From: Nitzschia sp. DOCU1
Taxonomy: Eukaryota; Bacillariophyta; Bacillariophyceae; Bacillariales; Bacillariaceae
Reading direction: 5' to 3'
Length of the DNA: 64,000 nt
Assembly (NCBI GenBank): GCA_951394045.1
Contig: OX595987.1
Span: 4,092,001 to 4,156,000 of the forward strand
In this document: in pieces, positions 42,811-52,117 of the stretch
Position numbering within the stretch: the first letter of the stretch is position 1
Layout: each line of letters begins with the position of its first letter
Notes under the pieces: generated by a model
Databases searched by the model: none
Seen by the model: only the letters and a program-made list of their open reading frames with translations
Told to the model about the DNA's origin: nothing
Program-made: the position numbers and the translations under genes

Positions 42811-44304
42811 ATGCCAAGAAACAACTCAACAATAATGGCTTCGAATAACAACTCTAGCTACATGGCCATGACGGGCAGTGGAGCCGTCAAGAGAATAAGA
42901 ACTCCTACAGCCACCGATGTGTTACTGGGTCGGGGCGGTGGCATCAACAGTCACGTTGGCAATAAAGTCTTTCGTGACTGGGTTCGGGATCGCAAAGAGG
43001 ATTATAACCTGGCAGGAAGCAAAGTCGAAAAGACCCGAGTGGCCAAGGAAGTCATGGGGTTAGTGCAAGCCCAGTCACCCCCAGGACGCTTTTTGCAAAA
43101 GGACCCTACAGGGGGAGTCAATGGATGTTGGGTAGAAGTCGATGAGCTTCGAGCACTAGCCAAGACGAGTCAAGCTTTACGAGAAGGCGCTCCACAAATC
43201 AGAGCTTCTCATCAAGGCAAAGAACCTGCGAAACGAAAGCGAAAGAATGTGACGACTTCCTCCAGAATCAAACCCGTGGCTCCGTCCTCCAAACGTTCTG
43301 AAAGAAGACCGAACGTACCAGTTGTTTGGCCCCAAACTGTACCGACCCAGCCGACTAGTAATGCCAACCCCAATGAAGCGATCACTGCTGCTGCTACTAC
43401 ACAGCAAGATGCTACGGCTTCTAGGGCAACAACGCAACAAGCTTTGAACGAACTGAATCGCAATTTGCTCGAGGCCAAGTCTCTGGCTAATCTTCCTCAC
43501 CCTGGCAGCCCCACCCAACTCTTTCGACCGTTAATGAGCAACTCGGAATTCCGCCAGCATCAACAAGAACAACAAGAGCTAGCAGAAGTGGAGCCTGCTA
43601 TTTTCAAGAGACCTCGACTGGATAGTACCGTCTCTGACGTTCCTCCGATTCCACCTCCTGATATTCCAGCTCATCGTTCGTTTGGAGGAAGTGGTTCTTC
43701 TTCTAGTGGCAGCCAGCACAAGAACAATAAAGACTTTGCACGTGCCCACTCCTTGGCCTTGTCCGATGTGGATGCATGGATCAATGATCCGGGTGATCCT
43801 CAAGATGACTTTGTCAATCCTTTTTTGAATGAAGACTTTGAAGTGGGCCTGCCTAGTACTACGCCCGAGTCTCCCCGAGGTTCCAACAGTAATTTTCGCA
43901 CGATGGTACGCAATGTCAGTAGCGATGAAGGCCGGGAAGAGTATCGACGTCTAGGTGAAATGTATGCTCTACCACCGCCGCCTCTTCCTGCTGCTGCTGA
44001 TGAACAAAATCATCATCATTATCAACCCCACCAATACCGACTTCGTTCCTATTCCGACACTGCAGACTTTCATGACGAATTGCGTAATGTAATGGATGAA
44101 GTCCATGCTGCCGAGGATGACTTGACGTCTCCTACGTTGGAGGGCAAGGGTGGAGACGAAAATTCCAACCACATGCCGACTCTATTGCTGCCTTGGAGAG
44201 GCGGGGCTCTTCAACGACGCTATGGGAGTAATGGAGCCCTAAAGAATGGGAACGGGACACCACGATCCATCAGCATTAGCGACATTTTGAATGAGCGACA
44301 ATGA
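42811..44304 (+). CDS. Single-domain DUF6824 protein, copy H
   Basis: 497 aa, no intron. DUF6824 lies at the N-terminus (about 30-120): RTPTATDVLLGRGGGINSHV, then FRDWVRDRKEDYN, KVEKTRVAKEV, GRFLQKDPTGGVNGCWVEVD and ALAKTSQALREG. This is the form common in diatoms, without CRAL-TRIO. It is followed by a basic stretch (KEPAKRKRKN), a possible nuclear localisation signal, and a long, low-complexity region rich in Gln, Pro, Ser and acidic residues, ending SISISDILNERQ. A DNA- or chromatin-related role would fit that composition but is inference. It lies 6.3 kb from copy G, with two unrelated genes between. Confidence 0.85.
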   Translation: MPRNNSTIMASNNNSSYMAMTGSGAVKRIRTPTATDVLLGRGGGINSHVGNKVFRDWVRDRKEDYNLAGSKVEKTRVAKEVMGLVQAQSPPGRFLQKDPTGGVNGCWVEVDELRALAKTSQALREGAPQIRASHQGKEPAKRKRKNVTTSSRIKPVAPSSKRSERRPNVPVVWPQTVPTQPTSNANPNEAITAAATTQQDATASRATTQQALNELNRNLLEAKSLANLPHPGSPTQLFRPLMSNSEFRQHQQEQQELAEVEPAIFKRPRLDSTVSDVPPIPPPDIPAHRSFGGSGSSSSGSQHKNNKDFARAHSLALSDVDAWINDPGDPQDDFVNPFLNEDFEVGLPSTTPESPRGSNSNFRTMVRNVSSDEGREEYRRLGEMYALPPPPLPAAADEQNHHHYQPHQYRLRSYSDTADFHDELRNVMDEVHAAEDDLTSPTLEGKGGDENSNHMPTLLLPWRGGALQRRYGSNGALKNGNGTPRSISISDILNERQ

Positions 44305-45009
44305 GACGCTGGGGATGTGACGACTAGTAGGAAGCTTTAATAGTTGTAGTTTGCTGGAAACAAGAATGCGATAATCCATCATAGACTACTACTATTTTCC
44401 AACTCAAATGAAATGCTGGCATGTAGCAGTAGTTCTAGAGTACTAGAGTTTGGACTCTATAGTCATGAACATGGCAAGTAGTAACTCTACCGGTAGTTGT
44501 TGTGACGGATGATGGCTGCGTCGTGGTGGGGCGATGCCAAAGGGTGTCAGCGAGAGACGAGTCAGATAGAGTTCGCCTTGGGTCCCGCCGAAGAATATCG
44601 GAACGTGCCAATCTTCGCTGGCTTCCATGCCGGAGAGTTTCTGAGAAGCTTTGCCATGTTTACACGTGGAATATATTTTGGCGGGAACGTTCGAATGAGA
44701 AGGGGGCGAAGAAGGCTATCGGAAGGCCCAATCTGCCAACGACGACTTGCCGTCTTCCGTCCGGATGACGTACCAGGTACTGTACTGTAGCAAACGGCCA
44801 AAGTGCGCGCCTGCCCACCCACACCCGGCGGGCTCGCTTTCCTCTTCCGATCGTCACCCGACACCCATCCACAAGGATTCCGATCGTCGACCATGGCGAG
44901 AAAGCATATCTTCGCCTTTATCACATCTCTTCTTGCTAATGGCAGTCGGTACGGTGGTTGCTAGAGACGATAGACTGGTATACCAGACAGTTAGTGGGAG
45001 ATTCAGTCA
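44305..45009. other. Intergenic
   Basis: 705 bp. Two overlapping frames around 44500-44790 on both strands look partly protein-like (plus strand VPIFAGFHAGEFLRSF) but none has a recognisable family or good context. Not called. Confidence 0.4.
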
Positions 45010-46461
45010 ATGTCACTACGGACTCTGGTAGCGGGTCGGACTCGCCTCCTGTCACAATGCTATGGGCGGCATCAGGAACATTATGCTCTGCTCCTAGGTC
45101 GGAATAGCAGCATTGGTGTCGGCACAATGGCATGGAGGATTGACACAACCGCTTCTGCATCCACAATAACGAGGTTTTATCCTTCCTTCTTTTCCACATC
45201 TTCTTCTGGATCCTCCACTGTGCCACCTGTCTCAGCAGCGCCCAGCAGCAACAAAGAATCTGCTCCCCCAGAAAGTGCCGAGGATTCTTTGACGACATCA
45301 ACACCATCCAAATCCGTCCCAACGACCCCCATTACGAATGTCACACAACAACCTGCCCCCACTACTTCTGAATCCAGTTCATCACCGACTACATCCACTT
45401 TCCCTGCCTTGCCTAAGTGGCTCGAAGAGTTGTTGGAAGTATGGAAGAAACAAAGTGGAACCGCCGAAGTATTGAAATTAAAAGAACAAGTTTCCATGAC
45501 ATCGCAAGCCTTTGATGCCGCTCAAGTACGTGCGACACAAGCTCGTCGACATTTAGATGAAAGCATGCTCCTTTGGGAACGTACCAATGGACAACATTTA
45601 CAGTTATTGCAACGACGAGATTCGTGGACGTCGGAAGATGCCCAACAATTTGCTACTTTGGTAGGAAAAGAAGTCCAAACACGGACACAAATGGAAGCGG
45701 CTCGCAACGAATTGACAAAGGCCGAATCGGTACTCAGTCACTGTCAATTAGAGTATATGAATGCCATGCGAAAACGATATCATGAAGAACAAATTTGGCA
45801 AGATACTTGGCGGGTTTTGGGTACCTATGGAACGTGGGCCTTGATTGTATTGAACTCGTGTGTGTTTTTGTTGTCGCAATTCTTTCATTATCGTCGAGAA
45901 GCTCGAAAAATGAAACATTTGGAAAATCTCGTCAAAGACAATGTCGCCTCACAACAAGCCTTTCAAGAAACCATGGTGGCAGAGCGACAAGCTTTTGCGG
46001 AAGCGGCGGCAGCCGAAAAGGCTGCCAAGGCGGCAGAGTCGCAGTCGACTATGCAGACCTTGACTAGCATGTTTGCAAGTCATCCATCTGAACAAGAAGA
46101 AGAATTGGAGACGAAGACTGAAGAGACGGCCACAGCAACAAAGTCCACCGCTACTACGGCTAGCAAATCTACAGAGACATCTCCAACAACCACCGAACAA
46201 GAACAAGAACAGCATCAACTACAACTCCCTCAATGGCTTGTAGACCTCGGTCAAACTGAATGGGTTCAACGCGTGGTCCATTCCGAGGCCGTTACATTGA
46301 CAGTTGCCAAGTCCAAGGCGGCATGGACCGTGGCCAAGCAGCAAACCAAAGAGTTGGTGCAAGACATTCATGTCCCATCGGCAGTCTTGGGGGCGTCGGT
46401 CACTGGTGTCACCATGATTGTGGCAACCATGCTACTTTCTTTAAACACTAAAAGTCGATGA
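45010..46461 (+). CDS. SHE9: She9/Mdm33-like mitochondrial inner-membrane protein
   Basis: 483 aa, no intron. The N-terminus (MSLRTLVAGRTRLLSQCYGR) is basic, Ser-rich and free of acid, as in a mitochondrial presequence. After a Ser/Thr/Pro linker come coiled coils (about 145-255), then the signature RYHEEQIWQDTWRVLGTYGT at 256 onward, a transmembrane helix at about 272-292, more coiled coil (Ala/Glu-rich) and a second hydrophobic helix at the C-terminus (about 459-478, ASVTGVTMIVATMLLSL). She9/Mdm33 of fungi has the same RYHEEQ..W.D..R..GTWG pattern and two membrane helices, and acts in inner-membrane fission or lipid homeostasis. The long Thr/Glu/Gln insert at 355-405 is not typical. Homology is confident, exact function less so. 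Confidence 0.8.
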   Translation: MSLRTLVAGRTRLLSQCYGRHQEHYALLLGRNSSIGVGTMAWRIDTTASASTITRFYPSFFSTSSSGSSTVPPVSAAPSSNKESAPPESAEDSLTTSTPSKSVPTTPITNVTQQPAPTTSESSSSPTTSTFPALPKWLEELLEVWKKQSGTAEVLKLKEQVSMTSQAFDAAQVRATQARRHLDESMLLWERTNGQHLQLLQRRDSWTSEDAQQFATLVGKEVQTRTQMEAARNELTKAESVLSHCQLEYMNAMRKRYHEEQIWQDTWRVLGTYGTWALIVLNSCVFLLSQFFHYRREARKMKHLENLVKDNVASQQAFQETMVAERQAFAEAAAAEKAAKAAESQSTMQTLTSMFASHPSEQEEELETKTEETATATKSTATTASKSTETSPTTTEQEQEQHQLQLPQWLVDLGQTEWVQRVVHSEAVTLTVAKSKAAWTVAKQQTKELVQDIHVPSAVLGASVTGVTMIVATMLLSLNTKSR

Positions 46462-46699
46462 TTGCGAATACAAGAATAGCTGCTAGCAGCAGCCCTACTT
46501 TCTTGCTCCATCGCTACTGGTAGTAGAGTTGAAGTAGAAATTCAATCGGGGCGGCGGTATAGTAGCTTTAGCGACCCTACTCTAGTTACGAGGTTTGAAA
46601 GACTGTTTGTCCTCTTATCTTGACTAGCTAGTAAACACACGCAACTGTATTCTCCCAAAATTATCCTTATCAAGCAAAAATCTAGATCTAGTAACCCTA

Positions 46700-47195
46700 C
46701 TACAGTTGCTTCGCCGCCACCATCCCTTGCTGACGCTCATCGACTACGGCAAGGATGCGTGCCAGGACCCGAGGAGCATGACTTGATTGCAAGGATCGCT
46801 TGCGCAACAACTCTTGGCGATGCCATCGGCTTTGCTGTGGATCTACTCCAGGAGCCACTGGAATCGAGGCGATTTTGGCCTGGGTTTCCAAAACGTTGCT
46901 GACATGAAAGTGATGATACTTGTGCATGGGAACGTTCGCATAGCAAGATTCGTAGCATTTCCATTCCATACCGAGTATGTGTTGTTCGAAACCGGTTAAA
47001 GTCTTCTCTTGCAGTCTTATCTAATCGATCAATCTCTTCGGGTGAATACCACAATTCATTTCGTCGCTCTTGAGCAGCCTTCTTGTTGCTACGATTCTTG
47101 ACTAAAATGGCAGGCTCACTCGAGTACACAGTCATATGCCCTTGAGCAAACCGAACCGACTTTAAATATGGAGGAGATTGGTCTTCTTCCATCAT
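46700..47195 (-). CDS. Small hypothetical protein, spliced
   Basis: Two overlapping minus frames join if 46971-46899 is an intron (GTATGGAA..TCATGTCAG, 73 bp, phase 2): exon 47195-46972 and exon 46898-46700, 140 aa. The first exon has MMEEDQSPPYLKSVRFAQGH and a charged helix (ELWYSPEEIDRLDKTAREDF); the second has NVLETQAKIASIP, a helical DPQQSRWHRQELLRKRSL and ARILAVVDERQQGM. This order (SPEE..D helix, then VLETQ, then a Ser/Ala helix ending in D) recalls a diatom-restricted family without assigned function. The start is uncertain: the frame is open upstream to 47393 and an N-rich frame at 47460-47503 may belong to an earlier exon. Confidence 0.5.
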
Positions 47196-48114
47196 GGAAG
47201 AGTAGCAGCTAAGCCCATCGTCATCATCGACCGTACTTGCTGTTTGTGTGCTAGTCCGATCAGGAAGAGAAGTATTCTTGGTAGGGGTTGTCTGCTTGGG
47301 GAAGCCCAGAAAGTTTCGCCGAGGCTTTTGTAGTGGTGCTTTATCTTTGCAAGCTTCGTTCTCGCCTCTCTCATGGCAGACCGTTGAACTCTAAGAGATG
47401 ATACAACTCGAGCTGGTTTGAGCATCATCATTTTCGGCATGTTGCGTTCCTCGACAATGCTAGTGCTTTGGTTGTTGTTGTTATTATTATTTTGGGACGC
47501 CAACGAGGAGGGAGCAATTGTTGGTGGGTGTCAACGAAAGTCTAATGGGATTTCTCTCTGGAGCTAGAATCTACCGGTACTTTGGGTCGAAACTATCATA
47601 CACCTATTAGGGCCAAGTTGCTCTTGATGGCGCGCGCTATCTTGCCGGAGAAAGCCTACTATGATTTCTATCTACACCGTGAAAGTTCTATCATATTTGT
47701 TTGCTTCGGGCGAATTCCTAATCCAGTCAACAGCTCGCCTTCCGACCATACGAAAATGTCATCAACTATGTGACACTCAATGCCTTGTCTTTTCTAAAGT
47801 CTAGTCGTCGAGATAAGAGCGTCGTCTGTCAGTCCTCTATGGCCCACAAGCTACTATGATGGGAATAAAAGTTTCATGGGATTTCGCTCTGGAGCTAGAA
47901 TCTACTACTACCTTGTTGGGCCGAAACTATCCATGCCTGTTTAGGGCCAAGTATGCTCTTGATGGTCGCCATCTTGTTTGAGGAAGCCTCTATGATTTCT
48001 ATCTACTGTGAAAGTTCTATTCGTTTGCATCAGGCGAATTCCTAGTAATCCAGTCCAAAACAGCTCGCAAGTCGACCATATGCATGATGAAAATGTCATC
48101 GACTAAAGATGAAC
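47196..48114. other. Region with two direct repeats, no supported gene
   Basis: About 920 bp. It starts with a possible 5' exon of the preceding minus gene (47196-47503, Asn-rich). The rest is taken by two direct repeats listed separately. No independent gene. Confidence 0.4.
47544..47800. repeat. Direct repeat unit 1 (about 260 bp)
   Basis: Shares with 47875-48138 the ordered landmarks GGAGCTAGAATCTAC, GGGCCAAG, ATGATTTCTATCTAC, GTGAAAGTTCTAT, GGCGAATTCCTA and CTCAATGC..TCTTTTCTAAA, with scattered changes. The copies are 331 bp apart. The last part matches the 3' end of the degraded gene at 48115, so the flank of that gene was duplicated. Confidence 0.85.
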
Positions 48115-48138
48115 TCAATGCTTATCTTTTCTAAAAGT
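47875..48138. repeat. Direct repeat unit 2 (about 260 bp)
   Basis: Partner of 47544-47800. Its right end overlaps the last codons of the degraded minus-strand gene at 48115-49035. Confidence 0.85.
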
Positions 48139-49035
48139 ATAGGGCTCGTTCCGATGAGATTCGTCCAAGCTACGATGACGGACGGTTTCTGCGATGTTGT
48201 TTGAAGAGACCCAGCGTCGTAACATCGACTGAAAGGCAGCTCTACCACATTCAGGGAGAGTCGTCAAGAAGTGTCTAGATCCAACAATGTGGAATCGTCC
48301 AAGCTCCATTCTCTGGATCCCATAGTCCGCCTTGCTGCTGCCACAAATGACCCCCGGCCAGTCTGGAAAACATTCCACATGGACATAGCTATAAGCGTTG
48401 ATATCGCCCCAGTAGTAGACCCAACAGAGTAGCAATGGCCGACCATCCCACTACTTTTGCTGTAGAGCAAGTCTTTTCGAAAGCTCTCGAGAGATTCTCT
48501 AAATGTCGGGATTGCATAATTCGATTGACTACAACAATCAAAAATGGCGCGTACCGCCAAACAATCCACGTTGGTATTACCCTGTTTGAAAGCTTGATAG
48601 GTAATGTAGCCTTGCTTGGCCCACAAATTGTTTTTCGACGTGATACTTGGCCCCACTATTTGTTCCATCGACAATGGGTTGTGGATGATTGCCTCGATGT
48701 CTTGGACTGCCAAGTCTCGAGGATAGCCAGTCAGTGGACTGATTCATTCCAAACTTTGTCTTGGACATGGATTACCACCACTATCGCGATAGTAGGATTG
48801 AATTTCACCAATATATTGTTCCACATGCGAGCCCCGAGCCACACCGGGGCCGCGGCACCACCCGAGGCTCCAAAAAAGGCCCCAAATGAAAAAAAGTTGG
48901 TACGTGCCGCGGCTTGTTCCACTTCCAAGAATTCACTGGCATCAAGATACAGCCGACTTGTTGGAAGGGTACGTTCGAAAGAGATCCTTGTCGATATTGT
49001 CGACAGCAGACTATGATGCCGGCCGAATCATAAAA
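48115..49035 (-). pseudogene. Broken or multi-exon hypothetical gene
   Basis: Three coding-like minus-strand blocks in different frames run in order: about 49033-48731 (SRLYLDASEFLEVEQAAA, ASGGAAAPVWLGARMWNN), about 48713-48450 (AVQDIEAIIHNPLSMEQIVG, VDCLAVRAIFDCCSQSNYAI) and about 48370-48115 (NWPGVICGSSKADYGIQ, FLTTLPECGRAAFQSMLRRW). Blocks 2 and 3 can be joined in phase by a GTAGTG..TTTTCCAG intron. Blocks 1 and 2 are separated by a stop and a frame change with no clear splice sites, which suggests a frameshift. The composition looks coding, but I recognise no family. The 3' end is part of the repeated flank at 47544-48138. Confidence 0.4.
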
Positions 49036-50199
49036 GCGTCGGCGCCACGAAGTGACAGGAGAAGCACGCAAAGAATCAAGGATGGACTCGTCGTCATCAT
49101 CATGATAGTTTCATATAATAAAGGCTAAGATGCCACACTTGCGACGAATACATTATCATTGTGATTGTTGTAAAGAGCCGCAAAGAGCTTCAACATTCTG
49201 TGGATGCGATCATGGCGGGGTGTCGAAAATGAGGCGAGATGCATGGAATGAGATGGTAGTGGTAAAACGCATACGTACATATTACGTACATAATCGTCAC
49301 GTTCGTGACAGGACCCACAGCGCAATTTTTGCGGGTTACCTTCCACGTGTCATACCTGGTATCACGCTAATAGCTCCATGCAAGCTCATAACCTGGCATT
49401 CCCACATGGCGGATCTTTGGCGGGGACCATTGTTACTACTGGGCAAAAGACTGGGGACCGGTCAACAACAACTCTAGTAGAGCGGGAGAGTAGAGAGAAT
49501 GGCGGTAGTGAGCGCTAAAGTGTCGTTGATCTCCAGGATGTTTCAGTTTGATGCAGTGGTGCTGGGGCGAGCAAGTCGGATGGAAACATGAGGATGGACG
49601 GGAGGCCACATTGTTTGGAAGCAGGTCAAATCATTCCTCGTATTCCGCCTATCTTTTCATGGGGATCGAAAGGAAGGATAAGATTGCGCTTGTATGCAAG
49701 AGTCAGTCTCGTTGCCGCCCCCATTATCTACGCGACGAGTCCAATCGATGCTAGTAGAGAGTTCAAGTTCTCACCGCCGCCAACGGTCCAGGATTCTCTG
49801 GTGGGGGATTGGGCTCCTGCCTTGAGTTCTTATCGATATATTTTCATGACGCTTCTCAGGGGGGCAGCTAGCTAGCTAGCTAGATAGCTAGCTAGGCGCC
49901 GTTGTTGCCTGTCGAAATATATGCATCCGACGTTTTTGCTGGGCGGGCAAACTATCGGAAAGCATCTTGGAATGTTTGGAATGGAAGGATCACTACAAGA
50001 GGCTGGGGCAGCGGATGAGGACGACGATACTCACCGTCATTCCAACATTACAAAGGTTCAACCATGGCCAGCGATCTACTTTATGCCAAGCAAACAAGCC
50101 GGCAGAAGGATTCTGCGCAAAAAAATGAAATATAAGAGAGCATCAATGACAGCTGCGCGATAGTACACTAATCGCACATCGTTTTGGGGGATTGGCGCA
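49036..50199. other. Intergenic
   Basis: 1.16 kb with no supported gene. TACGTA and ACGT motifs cluster near 49270-49320 (CGTACATATTACGTACATAA), which is an imperfect palindrome. A tetranucleotide repeat is listed separately. Confidence 0.4.
49866..49895. repeat. (GCTA)n simple repeat
   Basis: About seven GCTA units, one changed to GATA. The same motif is scattered through the intergenic DNA of this window. Confidence 0.85.
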
Positions 50200-50295
50200 T
50201 TGGATAACAAGTGCTGTCACCGAACTTGTGAGCGCGTGGTCTCAAAAAATGGAAGGGCCCTTTTGCGTCGGTTCAACTTCCGTTTGATCTTTTTG

Positions 50296-51655
50296 ATGTT
50301 GTGGCCGTGTTCTTCTCTACGAGGTTCTATCTGTCTTGTACTAGCCGTCCTGCTTGGCCGCCTGACGACGGTGGTCCATGGCGACTTTGGAGACTATGCG
50401 GATCTTACATTCAACTGTCCCGCATTGACTACGTGCAAGCAAGTTTGCGTTGCGAATGCGTCTCTCTGCCCTTTTGAGATGGTGTGCAGCGAGGGCGAGA
50501 TGCTTTGTGCTGACGGAACTTGTGCTGCCTTTTGTTCCGGCAATGAAATTTCGCCTTGCGAGTCTACGTGTACCCCGTTCGCCTGCCCCAAGGTCATTGA
50601 TTTCCATGACCAGTGCCAGGAAAAGTACGGACCGGCCTTTGATGCGGCAAAGACTTGTGCTAAAGCCGAAGCTACCGACTCTGCGTCTCTTTATTCGTTC
50701 AAGGAGCCTGGCTTTATCTTTTTTACGCGTGGTTTATCATTGCGACCGTACTCGTCGTTGCCTGGTCCGCCTTTAACCAGCGCATGTCTACCGTGGAAGG
50801 GTCCACCCAGTCCTTTGATTTGAGCTTCACTAGATGCGCTCTCGCTTCTGCTTTGGCATCGTACAAGTACATCATCATGTATGGTCAAGTCGAAGCAATT
50901 CTGCAGACGGTCAACGCATACCTCTCGATTACTTTCACCGACTGGTGCTGGGTGGTCATGGATTCAGTCTGGACTCTCTGGCTTGCTTTTACCTTGCCGT
51001 TAAGCCGTGCAGCGGACAAGTTGTCTCCTACCAGGCCTACCGCGTCGATCCTTGGGCTTCAGACAGTTTGCAGTGCATGCCAAGTCCTGTTGATCAACTT
51101 TGTGTTCCAGGTTAGCGCCCTGACTTATTTGTGGCAGCAGGATTGGTTTCCTGCCGCATGTGGAACAACACAGATCTTTCCATCCTACTGGTGATTGGCG
51201 ACAACTACGAGAGCGAAGTACTCTTCCTTGTCGGCGGGTTTCAGTACATTACGTCAGCAGTAGCCTCCTTCAATTTTGGGTAGAAGTTCAGGAGCAACTA
51301 GTTCCACAATTCTGTCTTTGTGTTTTTGGTGTTCGCCTTTTCTTTTATTCAGATCTACATCACTTTGGTGCCCGGCGATTTATCGTGCATCTGGCGTATC
51401 AACTGCTTGAACGAAGATGTCACGAGGGGAGTGAACGACGTCCCTCTCCCCCTTCAGAACGATTTCAACACGACCATTATGCCCGCCTACTTTCAACGGG
51501 GCATCGTGGGTCTCATGCTCGGCAATGCGGCCGCCCTGATGGTATACGAATACTTTGTTGTCAACGGGATTCGCTGCTACTATGCGGCCAAGATACGCCG
51601 AGGAAAAGGTTTGAGTCTGCAAAAGGTGCCGGGGATGAGCAAAGTATCTACATGA
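50296..51655 (+). pseudogene. P5-type cation-transporting ATPase pseudogene lacking its catalytic core
   Basis: The N-terminus (50296 on) has a hydrophobic leader (SICLVLAVLLGRLTTVVHG) and a Cys-rich ectodomain (CPALTTCKQVCVANASLCP, MLCADGTCAAFC) of the kind preceding diatom P5-ATPases. Near 50700 the frame shifts; the next frame reads a transmembrane helix (FYAWFIIATVLVVAWSAF), then FDLSFTRCALASALASYKYI, TFTDWCWVVMDSVWTLWLAF and LSPTRPTASILG, which belong to the C-terminal membrane half. Near 51150 it shifts again to NNTDLSILLVIGDNYESE and on to the C-terminus (FIQIYITLVPGDLSCIWRIN), with in-frame TAG stops at 51281 and 51299. The actuator, phosphorylation (DKTGT) and nucleotide-binding domains, several hundred residues, are entirely absent between GSTQS and FDLSF. 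Two frameshifts, two stops and the deletion make function impossible as a transporter. Confidence 0.75.
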
Positions 51656-52117
51656 GCGCCTGACGGTTTGTGTACCCTCCGTCGTCCTTATGATAGTTCT
51701 TGCTTCTATTCCAAGAGAGGAACAGGGGTTTTCCACTTGTGCGTGGTATGGAGGGGACATTAATTGATTGTCGTCTTCCAACACCGCCCCGCCTGTTACC
51801 TTAATATTCAACACGAGAAATGATACGAGTAGTTGTATGCCTAAACTACACTACTAGTTCCGTGTACCTATCTGTCTCGACACCACATTGGTCTCCCTCG
51901 ATGCCTGGTGGTTGGTCTTCGACGACTTGTTAGTATCACTAAGGACACTTGCTTTGCAAACTATTGCATCCCTGTCAACCCGCCACAAAACGAAGAATCC
52001 GGAATCAGTCAGATTCACAATTCGGCCTCAGTCCACCGCCGGAACTCTTCCGACGGTGACCGGAAGCAGGACCGCCTTAGTAGCGTGTCGGGGGAAATCT
52101 TTTGGTGTCAACATCAA
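51656..52117. other. Intergenic
   Basis: 462 bp between the pseudogene and the 3' end of the LRR gene. Nothing recognised. Confidence 0.4.

Noticed and set aside
44502..44790. Two overlapping plus-strand frames of 88-93 codons
   Set aside because: Partly protein-like but mutually out of frame, also open on the minus strand, and without recognisable family.
46700..47195. Treating the two overlapping frames as two separate genes
   Set aside because: A 73-bp GT..AG intron in matching phase joins them into one plausible protein, and neither half looks complete alone.
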